From: Candidatus Bipolaricaulota bacterium
GTDB taxonomy: Bacteria > Bipolaricaulota > Bipolaricaulia > UBA7950 > UBA9294
Reading direction: 5' to 3'
NCBI GenBank assembly: GCA_021129875.1
Contig: JAJOKK010000135.1
Span: 1-18,644 of the forward strand
Length of the DNA: 18,644 nucleotides
Shown here: piece after piece, positions 1-8,084 of the stretch
How the letters are laid out: every line of letters begins with the position of its first letter
Numbering within the stretch: position 1 is the stretch's first letter
Notes under the pieces: generated by a model
What the model saw: only the letters and a program-made list of their open reading frames with translations
The model's database searches: none
What the model was told of the DNA's origin: nothing
Program-made: the position numbers and the translations under genes

Positions 1-436
1 TCCCCCTCAACAAGGGCTATAAGGACGGGGCGGGGAATCCACCGAATCCGAACGGGTTGAAGACCGATTGCCTGTGGAAGGAAATCCTTGAGCCACGGAG
101 CCTGACCAACATCCTGGAGAGCTATGCTCAGATCGTAGAGAAGAGCGATGAAAAAACCGGCAAGAAGCAGCGCGAGCAGGTCTTCCCTCGCTATCACCAG
201 CTCGATGTCGTCCGCAAGCTATTGGCCGATACTGCTGAGCACGGCGCGGGCAAGCGCTACTTGATTCAACATTCTGCGGGAAGCGGTAAGTCCTACTCGA
301 TCGCCTGGCTGGCACATCAGTTGATCGGCTTGCGAACGGACGGGTGCGACGCATTCGACTCGATCATCGTGGTGACCGATCGCCGTGTGCTCGATAAGCG
401 AATTCGTGATACGGTGAAGCAATATGCCCAGGTGAG
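1..436 (+). pseudogene. hsdR internal fragment (type I restriction subunit R, truncated copy)
   Basis: This is a piece of an HsdR translocase/endonuclease subunit read in the frame that begins at base 3. It spans the linker before the motor and the first helicase motif, with Walker A HSAGSGKS at 270-293. It aligns without gaps to 17838-18273 of the hsdR at the far end of the window, at about 94% identity (roughly 27 mismatches by hand count). Homology stops abruptly at base 436, just after the residues QYAQV. The frame stays open to a stop at 609-611, but residues after the breakpoint match nothing I recognise in HsdR. The 5' side is cut by the window edge, so more of this copy may lie upstream. 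The divergence argues for an older duplication or a remnant of a related hsd operon, not an assembly artefact. It cannot encode a working subunit. Confidence 0.9.
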
Positions 437-927
437 AAGTCGGAAACCTTGTCGCCAAAATCAGAAGCAAGCCGGTGTCAATGGCTTCTGCAAAGTCCTC
501 CAGATGATAGGGAGGATTCCTTCACGAGAGGGTATCCAACACCATAAGTTGGCCCACGGCCTCCACAGCAACATTCAGGCTACCGCCTTACATCAGAAAC
601 CATGCGGTTGACATCAACAGCTGGCAGTGCTATAGCATGGATGGTGCGCGTGTAAGCTGCAGAAACGGCCGGCGTTGGTATTGGCGCTCCTGGTCGGGGT
701 GAGACAAGTCTGTGAGTTGTCAGAAGGGGGCTGGATAGGTCATCATCATGGTTGGAGATTGGCGGGAAGGCCTTTCGAGGCGGGCACATCACAGCAAGTA
801 GAGGCGATACGCCGCTATGAGCGTACAGAGAAGCTGCTCGGGATGATGCTTGTGCAGGTTTGGAATTATCGATCATTAAAGCTGTCTGGTGGAGAATACC
901 TTTTGTCGGATTGGTACTGAGTGGCGT
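437..927. other. Non-coding or degenerate stretch before hsdM
   Basis: About 490 bases with no gene I can support. Plus-strand ORFs here (one of 81 codons at 675-920, and the tail of the hsdR fragment frame to 611) and minus-strand ORFs give no recognisable family. The stretch starts exactly where homology to hsdR ends, so it may be a decayed insertion or deletion scar. It should also hold the promoter of the hsdM operon, but I could not pick out a convincing -35/-10 pair. Confidence 0.5.
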
Positions 928-933
928 GGAGGT
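928..933 (+). promoter_or_regulatory. Ribosome binding site deciding the hsdM start
   Basis: GGAGGT lies six bases before a GTG at 940. The upstream in-frame ATG at 889 has no comparable site and would add 17 residues unlike HsdM proteins, so the GTG at 940 is preferred. Confidence 0.65.
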
Positions 934-939
934 GGCGTG

Positions 940-2919
940 GTGGATCAGGCTCAACACAATGCGATAGCGGGTTTTATCTGGGGGGTGGCGGACGATGTGC
1001 TTCGTGACCTATATGTTCGCGGCAAGTACCGCGACGTCATTCTGCCGATGACGGTGCTGCGTCGGCTGGACGCGGTTCTGGAGCCGACCAAGCAAGACGT
1101 TCTCAACATGAAGGATCGTCTGGACAAGGCTGGAATCACGAATCAGGACGCTGCGCTACGTCAGTCAGCGGGCCAGGACTTCTACAACACCTCCAAGTTC
1201 ACGCTTCGCGACCTGCGCGCCCGAGCAAGCAGACAGCAACTGAAAGCGGACTTCGAAGCCTATCTGGATAGTTTCTCACCCAACGTGCAAGACATCCTTG
1301 ACAATTTCGATTTCCGGCATCAGATTCCCCGCCTGTCGAAGGCCGATGCTTTGGGCAGTTTGATCGAGAAATTCCTCGACCCTTCGATCAACCTTTCTCC
1401 AGAGCCGGTTCGAGCTTCCGACGGTGAGATCCGGATACCTGGTCTTGACAATCACGCAATGGGAACGATCTTCGAAGAACTTGTTCGCCGCTTCAACGAG
1501 GAGAACAACGAAGAAGCCGGCGAGCACTGGACGCCGCGCGATGCCGTCAAACTGATGGCCAAGCTCATCTTCCTCCCCATCGCCGACAAGATCAAATCGG
1601 CAACGTACCTTCTGTATGACGGTGCCTGCGGAACCGGCGGGATGCTCACTGTTGCGGAAGAGACGCTCCAGCAGCTGGCCAACGAGCATGGGAAGAAAGT
1701 GGCGACCCACCTGTATGGCCAGGAGATCAACCCGGAAACATACGCAATCTGCAAGGCCGATCTTCTCCTCAAGGGGGAGGGTGATGCCGCCGACAACATC
1801 ATCGGCGGCCCGGAATACTCCACACTCGCCAATGACGCCTTCCGTGCACGGGAATTCGACTTCATGTTGTCCAATCCTCCGTACGGCAAGAGCTGGAAGA
1901 GCGACCTGGAGCGAATGGGCGGCAAGAAGGGCTTGACCGATCCGCGCTTCAAGATCAGCCATGCCGGCGATCTCGACTACTCGCTGATCACACGATCGAG
2001 CGACGGCCAGATGCTGTTCCTTGCCAACATGCTCTCCAAGATGAAGCAGGGCACTGATTTCGGCAGCCGCATCGCCGAAGTACATAACGGCAGCTCGCTC
2101 TTCACCGGAGATGCCGGTCAAGGAGAGAGCAACATCCGCCGTTGGATCATCGAGAACGACTGGCTGGAAGCGATCGTCGCCCTGCCGCTAAACATGTTCT
2201 ACAACACCGGCATCGCCACCTACATCTGGGTTCTGAGCAACCGTAAACCCAAGCATCGACGCGGCAAGGTCCAGCTGATCGATGCCACTAAGTGGTTCAA
2301 GCCGCTGCGCAAGAATCTCGGCAAGAAAAACTGTGAATTGTCAGAGGAAGACATCGACCGCGCCTGCCGGACATTCCTCGCATTCGAGGAGACCGAGCAA
2401 TCGAAGATCTTCCCCAACAAAGCGTTCGGTTACTGGAAAGTCACTGTCGAACGACCGCTGCGGCTTGCCGGTGCAGATCCGAATCGCGCCTACAAAGCAG
2501 CCGAGATAAAACAGCTCAAAGCGACAGCCGAACGCTCAGAAGACGCGCCGCCGATCATCAAGAAGATCCACAGACCGGGCGCCGAACCCGCTCCGCTGCG
2601 TGGTCTGTTCGAAACCACCATCGACGGCAAGCCCGCCGTGGTCGAGTACGAGCCCGACACTGATCTGCGCGATACCGAGCAGATCCCACTGCTCGAAGAA
2701 GGCGGCATTGAAGCGTTCATCCAACGTGAGGTCATGCCATATGCACCAGACGCCTGGATCGTGGAGTCCTCGATCAAGATCGGCTACGAGATCAGCTTCA
2801 CTCGCTACTTCTACAAACCGCAACCGATGCGCAGTCTCGCAGAGATCCGCGCCGACATCCTGGCGCTGGAGAAGGAGACCGAGGGGTTGTTGGGTGAGAT
2901 CGTTGGGCCAGAGATATGA
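940..2919 (+). CDS. hsdM: Type I restriction-modification DNA methyltransferase subunit M
   Basis: HsdM is the N6-adenine methyltransferase subunit. It methylates the target chosen by HsdS and is part of the M2S and R2M2S complexes. The 659-residue product from the GTG at 940 has a helical HsdM N-terminal domain (about 1-150), then the methyltransferase fold with the S-adenosylmethionine motif DGACGTGG (from residue 227) and the catalytic motif NPPYG (from residue 312). A long C-terminal region ends in a helix with EGLLGEIVG. Length and motifs are typical and there is no internal lesion. The stop overlaps the next start by ATGA at 2916-2919, so the DUF4062 gene is translationally coupled to it. 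The last 22 shared bases of its tail recur at 4522-4543, just before the SIR2 gene. hsdS is not adjacent: it follows only after about 5 kb of cargo genes. Confidence 0.96.
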   Translation: MDQAQHNAIAGFIWGVADDVLRDLYVRGKYRDVILPMTVLRRLDAVLEPTKQDVLNMKDRLDKAGITNQDAALRQSAGQDFYNTSKFTLRDLRARASRQQLKADFEAYLDSFSPNVQDILDNFDFRHQIPRLSKADALGSLIEKFLDPSINLSPEPVRASDGEIRIPGLDNHAMGTIFEELVRRFNEENNEEAGEHWTPRDAVKLMAKLIFLPIADKIKSATYLLYDGACGTGGMLTVAEETLQQLANEHGKKVATHLYGQEINPETYAICKADLLLKGEGDAADNIIGGPEYSTLANDAFRAREFDFMLSNPPYGKSWKSDLERMGGKKGLTDPRFKISHAGDLDYSLITRSSDGQMLFLANMLSKMKQGTDFGSRIAEVHNGSSLFTGDAGQGESNIRRWIIENDWLEAIVALPLNMFYNTGIATYIWVLSNRKPKHRRGKVQLIDATKWFKPLRKNLGKKNCELSEEDIDRACRTFLAFEETEQSKIFPNKAFGYWKVTVERPLRLAGADPNRAYKAAEIKQLKATAERSEDAPPIIKKIHRPGAEPAPLRGLFETTIDGKPAVVEYEPDTDLRDTEQIPLLEEGGIEAFIQREVMPYAPDAWIVESSIKIGYEISFTRYFYKPQPMRSLAEIRADILALEKETEGLLGEIVGPEI

Positions 2920-3377
2920 ACCGGCACCTGATATTTGTCAGTAGCCCGCAGAAGGAGTTCGCCAAGGTGCGCAAGGACTTGTGTTACGCAATTCTCACTG
3001 ATCCCTACTTCAAGGAGTACTTCGATGTCTTCCTCTTCGAGAATCTCCCTGCGCACCGGCAAAACCCAGAGGGAATCTACCTCGATAAGGTCACGGCGAG
3101 CTCTATCTACCTTGGCATATTTGGCAGAACCTATGGTTCCTGCGGAGAAGACGGGATTTCCGCCACTGAAAAAGAGTTTGCCTACGCAACAGGGCTCACC
3201 AAAGACCGTATCATCTTCGTGAAGCAGCTACGCAGGGGAGAGACGCGAGACCCAAAGATGGAAGCGCTTATTGGAAAGGCCAGCACAGCAGTTAGTTACA
3301 AGGAGTTCCGCACTACAGCGGAATTGCAGAGAGATGTGATGCGAAGCCTTCTTCTGTGGCAACAGGAGCGGCGATGA
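2916..3377 (+). CDS. DUF4062 domain protein, N-terminal half of a split defence protein
   Basis: This 153-residue product is almost entirely one DUF4062 domain. It begins LIFVSSPQKEF (residues 5-15), followed by a conserved stretch with YLGIFGRTYG and a region around SATEKEFAYA. DUF4062 is common at the N terminus of multidomain proteins in defence islands, often ahead of ATPase or winged-helix modules; its biochemical activity is not settled. In proteins I know with this combination, DUF4062 continues through a short helical linker into a HATPase-like domain. Here the chain stops after WQQERR, and the HATPase part is a separate gene starting about 30 bases later in another frame. The start overlaps the hsdM stop by ATGA. 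It may be a natural two-gene form or an old frameshift. Confidence 0.8.
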   Translation: MNRHLIFVSSPQKEFAKVRKDLCYAILTDPYFKEYFDVFLFENLPAHRQNPEGIYLDKVTASSIYLGIFGRTYGSCGEDGISATEKEFAYATGLTKDRIIFVKQLRRGETRDPKMEALIGKASTAVSYKEFRTTAELQRDVMRSLLLWQQERR

Positions 3378-3405
3378 TGCGCAAACACGAGCCTGTGAGG
3401 TGTAA

Positions 3406-4389
3406 ATGATGAGGGAACGCAGCAGTCTTGAAACTACGCTCGCACAAGGCGCCACACTCGACGACATTGATACTCGGCGACTTGAGTGGTTCATGGCGCG
3501 TGCTAAGGACCATCGGGGATTCTCGCTTTCTTCGACGGCAGGGATCGGTGGAGTGCTCGACTATCTGAACCTGAAGGAGCGCCAACACCTCACGAATGCG
3601 GCGCTGCTGCTTTTCGGGTGCAATCCCCAACACTTCACCCCATCGGCTGTAGTTAAGTGTTCGTTCTACCATGGGACCGAGGTTTCGGCATCGGTGCCGT
3701 CACACCAAGAATTCGGCGGCACGTTGTTTCAACAGATTGATGACGCACGTGATTTTGTTTTGGCGAGACTCACTCGCGCCGTCGGTCCACGCAACCGCAC
3801 GCCGTCGGTCGATGTTGTCTTTGAGGTTCCGCCGTCCGCTGTTCTTGAGATCATCGTGAATGCTGTTGCGCACCGTGACTACGATGCGCCTGGCTCTATC
3901 CAGATCACGGTGTACGCCGACCGAATCGAGATCATGAACCCGGGACGACTCCCAGATGGGATGAAACTAGCCGACCTGGAGAAACCCCACACCTCGCAAC
4001 CAACGAATCCGTTCCTTGCTCGGCCGCTCTTTCTGGCCGGGTATATGGAGCAGCTCGGTGTCGGTATCCCGCGCGTGATTGAGGCTTGCCGTTCTGCGGG
4101 ACTTCCCACCCCGAGGTTCGAGCAGCGCTCCAACCAGTTTCTGGTAACCCTCTGGCGAGACGTATTCACTCCTGACAGGTTGGAGGCTCTCGGGTTGAAC
4201 GCTCGGCAGAAAAAGGCCGTGGCGTGGACCAAGGAGACAGGCAGGATTGCCAACTCTCCTTACCAGGACCTGACTGGTGTGTCACGGAAAACTGCAGCGC
4301 GTGATCTCGACGACCTAGTTCAGAAAGGCGTTCTAATGCGCATCGGCGAGAGGCGAGGCATCTATTACGTTCTGACGACAAGGAAATGA
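3406..4389 (+). CDS. HATPase_c_4-type ATP-binding protein with C-terminal winged helix
   Basis: The 327-residue product resembles the C-terminal two thirds of AlbA_2/RecG-like ATP-binding regulators. An N-terminal module contains TNAALLLFG. It is followed by the HATPase (GHKL) signature EIIVNAVAHRDY and ADRIEIMNPG, and by a C-terminal winged-helix segment (about 255-325) with SRKTAARDLDDLVQKGVL. The AlbA_2 domain seen at the N terminus of many relatives is absent; the DUF4062 protein encoded just upstream takes its place. The start may be ATG 3406 or ATG 3409; GAGGTG at 3397-3402 gives better spacing to 3409. A stop at 3403-3405 blocks extension upstream. The likely role is a nucleotide-responsive regulator or effector working with the DUF4062 partner. 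The winged helix makes it a candidate to bind the short repeats in the spacer that follows; this is inference. Confidence 0.8.
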   Translation: MMRERSSLETTLAQGATLDDIDTRRLEWFMARAKDHRGFSLSSTAGIGGVLDYLNLKERQHLTNAALLLFGCNPQHFTPSAVVKCSFYHGTEVSASVPSHQEFGGTLFQQIDDARDFVLARLTRAVGPRNRTPSVDVVFEVPPSAVLEIIVNAVAHRDYDAPGSIQITVYADRIEIMNPGRLPDGMKLADLEKPHTSQPTNPFLARPLFLAGYMEQLGVGIPRVIEACRSAGLPTPRFEQRSNQFLVTLWRDVFTPDRLEALGLNARQKKAVAWTKETGRIANSPYQDLTGVSRKTAARDLDDLVQKGVLMRIGERRGIYYVLTTRK

Positions 4390-4477
4390 GTCATGTATGG
4401 GACATATGAGACGTTCCGGACGATGGTTGGGCGCGACAGATATAGGTCACTTATGAGCCAAATGAGCCATGTAGGGG
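4388..4477 (+). repeat. Short direct repeats in the spacer before the SIR2 module
   Basis: GAGTCATGTATGGG (4388-4401) recurs as GAGCCATGTAGGGG (4464-4477) with two mismatches. Inside, CAT-words recur 11 bases apart (4392 and 4403) and TGAGCC recurs at 4454 and 4463. The layout of two clusters of near-helical-turn repeats resembles the other two spacers, though the words differ. They may be operator sites. Confidence 0.45.
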
Positions 4478-4510
4478 TGAAAGACCTTTCGGCCCCTGCC
4501 ACCCTAACAG

Positions 4511-4564
4511 ATGAACAGGGTCGAGGGGTTGTTGGGTGAGATCATGGGAGGAGGTACGGCATGA
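4511..4564 (+). CDS. 17-codon minicistron copying the hsdM tail
   Basis: This ORF encodes MNRVEGLLGEIMGGGTA. Bases 4522-4543 are identical to 2880-2901 of hsdM, so EGLLGEI is read in the same frame as in the HsdM C terminus. The ORF ends in ATGA, overlapping the SIR2 start at 4561, just as hsdM itself ends in ATGA over the DUF4062 gene. It also carries the GGAGGAGG ribosome binding site for SIR2. It looks like a duplicated gene end that keeps coupling for the inserted module. Whether the peptide itself matters is doubtful. Confidence 0.6.
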   Translation: MNRVEGLLGEIMGGGTA

Positions 4565-5976
4565 CATCGGACCAGAAGGGGCAGATTCTCAAAACACGAG
4601 ATGATCATTTCCCGGTGCAATTCTATTGCGACACTTCGTTGGCTTCGAGCGAGAAACCTTTCAAGTTATCCGAAGACGCGAGCTGCTCTTGGGCGAAGCC
4701 CAGCGAGAGCTTTGGGCCGAAGGAACTCAGGCCGCGCATTGAGCCTTGGTTGACGGCGCTTTTCCAATCCGAGCATCTGTCAGTGTTGGTGGGGTCGGGC
4801 TTGACCCACGCCATCCACAGAATGGCAACCGGCCAGACGCTGCCTGGTATGGGCGCGTCAACTCTTGCCATCCTCAACGAGGAGATCACCGCAGAAGCGA
4901 AACGCACTGCCGAGGCTGCGGGACGAAGCGAGGGAAACATCGAGGATCAAATCCGAGTTGCGAACGAGTTGCTGCGTGGCCTTGAGATCATTGCTTCAAC
5001 GAAGGATGCTAATGCCAAAGAACCTGAGCAAGCCACAGAACTTCGAGAAGAACTGAAGCGCATACTTGGAGAGTTTGCCTGCTCAATCCTGAGGGGCGAG
5101 GCTGGATTGGTCTCGGCGTCTGACGAGAAACGCGAGCAGGCGTTCAACTACCTGGTCAGCTTCCTGATGAGCTTCGCCAGCCGTTCCGGTACCCGCGACC
5201 GCTTGCATCTCTTTACGACCAACTACGACCGCTACATCGAAGCAGGAGCCGACCTAGCGGGATTACGCCTGATCGATCGATTTGTCGGTGCCTTAGCTCC
5301 TGTTTTCCGATCGTCACGCCTGGACGTGGACATGCACTACAACCCACCTGGTATCCGTGGTGAGCCGCGCTATCTGGAGGGCGTGGCGCGGTTTACGAAG
5401 CTCCACGGGTCCGTGGATTGGATCGACTGCGACAAGACTATCCGTCGGATTGGACTCCCATTCGGCGCACAGGACGTCACGCCCTACCTGACCGCCCCGG
5501 GGCTGGGAGAAGCGGGTGCAATGAAGCTCATGATTTACCCGAACGCTTCCAAGGATCGCGAGACCGCATCGTATCCGTACGTCGAGTTGTTCCGAGATTT
5601 CGCGGCGGCGACGTGTCGGCCGAACAGCACTCTAATCTGTTACGGCTACAGCTTTGGCGACGAGCACATCAATCGCGTAATTGAAGACATGCTGACTATT
5701 CCGTCGGCGCACTTGGTGGTCATGGCGTATGACGATCCCCTTGCCCGGATCATGAGTATGTACGAGAGGTTGGGAAGGCATGCCCAGATCACCTTACTTA
5801 TTGGTGATCACCTTGGCGACTTCCAGATGCTTGTGGATCACTATCTGCCGAAACCGGCGATCGATCGAACGACCTTCCGGATGGCGGAACTTCTGAAAGC
5901 CCGGTGGGGCCCAGGCCAAAGCGATGTGGAAGCTGCCGCACCAACTCCGCCAATTGAAGGGGGACAGGTTTCATGA
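4561..5976 (+). CDS. SIR2-domain NADase-like subunit of a SIR2-HerA defence system
   Basis: The 471-residue protein has a SIR2-like Rossmann core. VLVGSGLTH (residues 75-83) is the glycine-rich nucleotide-binding loop. TTNYD (219-223), KLHGSVDW with candidate catalytic His282, and YGYSFGDEHIN (361-371) are the later signatures. In bacterial defence SIR2 proteins this domain cleaves NAD+ on phage infection, causing growth arrest or death. The next gene encodes a HerA ATPase, and the pair matches SIR2-HerA (Nezha), in which the two proteins form one large complex. An N-terminal extension of about 70 residues and an acidic helical insert (about 105-200) lie outside the core motifs. Translation starts at ATG 4561 behind GGAGGAGG, coupled to the minicistron before it. 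The stop overlaps herA by ATGA. Confidence 0.88.
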   Translation: MTSDQKGQILKTRDDHFPVQFYCDTSLASSEKPFKLSEDASCSWAKPSESFGPKELRPRIEPWLTALFQSEHLSVLVGSGLTHAIHRMATGQTLPGMGASTLAILNEEITAEAKRTAEAAGRSEGNIEDQIRVANELLRGLEIIASTKDANAKEPEQATELREELKRILGEFACSILRGEAGLVSASDEKREQAFNYLVSFLMSFASRSGTRDRLHLFTTNYDRYIEAGADLAGLRLIDRFVGALAPVFRSSRLDVDMHYNPPGIRGEPRYLEGVARFTKLHGSVDWIDCDKTIRRIGLPFGAQDVTPYLTAPGLGEAGAMKLMIYPNASKDRETASYPYVELFRDFAAATCRPNSTLICYGYSFGDEHINRVIEDMLTIPSAHLVVMAYDDPLARIMSMYERLGRHAQITLLIGDHLGDFQMLVDHYLPKPAIDRTTFRMAELLKARWGPGQSDVEAAAPTPPIEGGQVS

Positions 5977-8084
5977 GTCAAACCCCATTCGAGCAGGCCG
6001 GTAGTCTGCGAATCGGCACCGTGGACTTCGTGTCCCCGGATGAAGTCAAGGTTGCTCTCGACATTGAGGCACCCGAGTCCATTGCGCTCAACGCCGGAGG
6101 CCCGCGACCGTTTCCCCGAGTCAACAGCTACGTGCTGATTCCCGTCGATGATGGCTTTCTTGTGGGACAGATTGAATGGTTAACGGTGGAGCGGTCCGCG
6201 TTCCCAAAGCGGCGGGGGATGAAGGATTTTGGCCTCGTCGATCTACCTTACCCGCTGCGCAAACTGAGTCTCAATCCGCTTGGGACCTTGCGGACGAATC
6301 CCAGTGACACGGATCAGTATATCTTCCGGCGAGGCGCTGATGCCTTGCCGTCAGTCGGCGCAGCCGTCGTGTTGCCTACGGAGCGTCAGCTTCGCTCTAT
6401 TGTGGAGTCCGGGGAACGAAGGCGCGTCAAGATTGGAACGAGCCCTCTCGCTGGAGATGCGGAGGTGTGCGTCGACCCGAACCGACTCTTCGGCCGCCAC
6501 CTCGCCGTGCTTGGAAACACCGGCAGCGGCAAGTCATGTTCTGTCGCAGGATTGATTCGCTGGAGCCTCGATCAGGCCCAACGAGACTGTTCCAGACAAC
6601 CGAACGCCCGTTTTCTCGTCCTCGACCCAAACGGTGAGTATTCGCGAGCCTTCAGCGACGATGCGATCAAGGCACGTATCTTCAAGGTCAGCACGGGCGA
6701 TGCCGAGCGTGCGTTGAAGGTGCCGTTGTGGTTCTGGAACAGCGGCGAATGGTGTTCGTTCACGCAAGCAAGCGCAAAGACACAGCGGCCGCTACTCAGA
6801 CGGGCGCTACGCGAGGTCAAGGCGGGACGGGTAGGAGTCGCTGAACCAACCGACGAGGATAGGAAACTCTCGCTGCGCAGATACTTGTCATCCACGTTGA
6901 TATTAATTAGGCGGAATTTGCAGTCAAGTGCTGTCAAGACTGAGGCAACCAAGTTTGGCTTTCATCTGCAGACAATTGCTGAGGACTTGAAGCAGCTAGG
7001 GGTGGACTTCCCCGACCACCAACTCAACAAAATCGTTGAAGCCGTTCAAGTGGCGCTCGAGGCAAGGCACAAAGATGGTTTCGATAAGCAGAAGCAGACG
7101 AGCTTCGTCTATTTCGTCGCCTTTACGAATGAGGAAGTCGAGACCATCGCCTCAGCGCTTGAGACCGTCTTGAGTGGCTTGGGTGGCGTAGTTTATCAAG
7201 AAGGGCCAGACGAAGACGTTCCGCTGTCGTTCAGTGGAACGGATCTTGCCGACCACCTAGAAATATTGGCCGATCAGGAGAACGTAAGTCAGTACTTGGA
7301 TTTCCTCGTCGCGCGCATCCGCACATTCCTCTCGGATCCGAAAATGAAGGCCGTCATCGGCCGCGCCGATGGCATGACTCTTGAGCAGTGGCTCGCGGAC
7401 TATATTGGAAAGAACAACGCCGCAGATGGCTGCGTGTCGGTGATCGATCTCTCACTTGTGCCATCCGAGGTCGTTCACGTCGTCACCGCCGTGATCGCGC
7501 GCATCGTTTTGGAAGCACTACAGCGATATGTCAAACTGAACGGAGTTGCCCTTCCAACAGTGCTGGTCATGGAAGAGGCACACACCTTCATCAAGCGCTA
7601 TAAGGAGGATGTCGAGAATCAGGACGCTGCGGCAGTGTGCTGCCAGGTTTTTGAGCGCATCGCACGCGAAGGACGAAAGTTTGGGCTCGGGCTCGTTCTG
7701 TCTTCGCAGCGACCTTCTGAGCTTTCACCCACGGTGCTGTCGCAGTGCAACACGTTTCTCCTTCATCGGATCAGCAACGACAGTGATCAGGACCTCGTTC
7801 ATCGTTTGGTTCCGGATAATCTGAAAGGGCTGCTCCGCGAGTTACCGTTGCTTCCTTCCCAAAGTGCGATTCTGCTGGGCTGGGCATCGGAGTTACCCAT
7901 CCTGGTGAGGATGAACGACCTGCCCAAGTCGCAGCAGCCCCGCTCTGACGACCCGGAGTTCTGGGGCGTGTGGGTAGGGAAAGACGAGGATGGCAAGCCG
8001 ATACACCGCGACATCGACTGGTCAACCATAGCGACGGATTGGCAGGCGGGACCAACGGGTACAAGTGATGGTGAAGTAACATGA
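5973..8084 (+). CDS. HerA-type AAA+ ATPase of the SIR2-HerA system
   Basis: The 703-residue protein has an N-terminal HAS-barrel-like region (about 10-130). The ATPase core has Walker A GNTGSGKS (181-188), Walker B VLVMEEAHTF (530-539) and a following SSQRPSELSP segment typical of the FtsK-HerA superfamily. HerA forms a hexameric DNA-translocating motor. In SIR2-HerA it assembles with SIR2 and controls its NADase activity, possibly with nuclease activity of the complex. The segment between the Walker motifs is long and holds a helical insert. It overlaps SIR2 by ATGA (5973-5976) and hsdS by ATGA (8081-8084), so the pair is threaded between hsdM and hsdS with seamless coupling on the hsdS side. 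No lesion is visible. Confidence 0.92.
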   Translation: MSQTPFEQAGSLRIGTVDFVSPDEVKVALDIEAPESIALNAGGPRPFPRVNSYVLIPVDDGFLVGQIEWLTVERSAFPKRRGMKDFGLVDLPYPLRKLSLNPLGTLRTNPSDTDQYIFRRGADALPSVGAAVVLPTERQLRSIVESGERRRVKIGTSPLAGDAEVCVDPNRLFGRHLAVLGNTGSGKSCSVAGLIRWSLDQAQRDCSRQPNARFLVLDPNGEYSRAFSDDAIKARIFKVSTGDAERALKVPLWFWNSGEWCSFTQASAKTQRPLLRRALREVKAGRVGVAEPTDEDRKLSLRRYLSSTLILIRRNLQSSAVKTEATKFGFHLQTIAEDLKQLGVDFPDHQLNKIVEAVQVALEARHKDGFDKQKQTSFVYFVAFTNEEVETIASALETVLSGLGGVVYQEGPDEDVPLSFSGTDLADHLEILADQENVSQYLDFLVARIRTFLSDPKMKAVIGRADGMTLEQWLADYIGKNNAADGCVSVIDLSLVPSEVVHVVTAVIARIVLEALQRYVKLNGVALPTVLVMEEAHTFIKRYKEDVENQDAAAVCCQVFERIAREGRKFGLGLVLSSQRPSELSPTVLSQCNTFLLHRISNDSDQDLVHRLVPDNLKGLLRELPLLPSQSAILLGWASELPILVRMNDLPKSQQPRSDDPEFWGVWVGKDEDGKPIHRDIDWSTIATDWQAGPTGTSDGEVT

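Noticed and set aside
675..920. 81-codon ORF before hsdM, considered as a transposase remnant
   Set aside because: A few residues (RRYERTEKLLGMM) recalled DDE transposase C termini, but no catalytic residues, inverted ends or target duplications could be found.
1276..2121. Long minus-strand ORF (281 codons) opposite hsdM
   Set aside because: It lies wholly within a strongly supported hsdM on the other strand, has no recognisable domain, and is the usual shadow of high-GC coding sequence.
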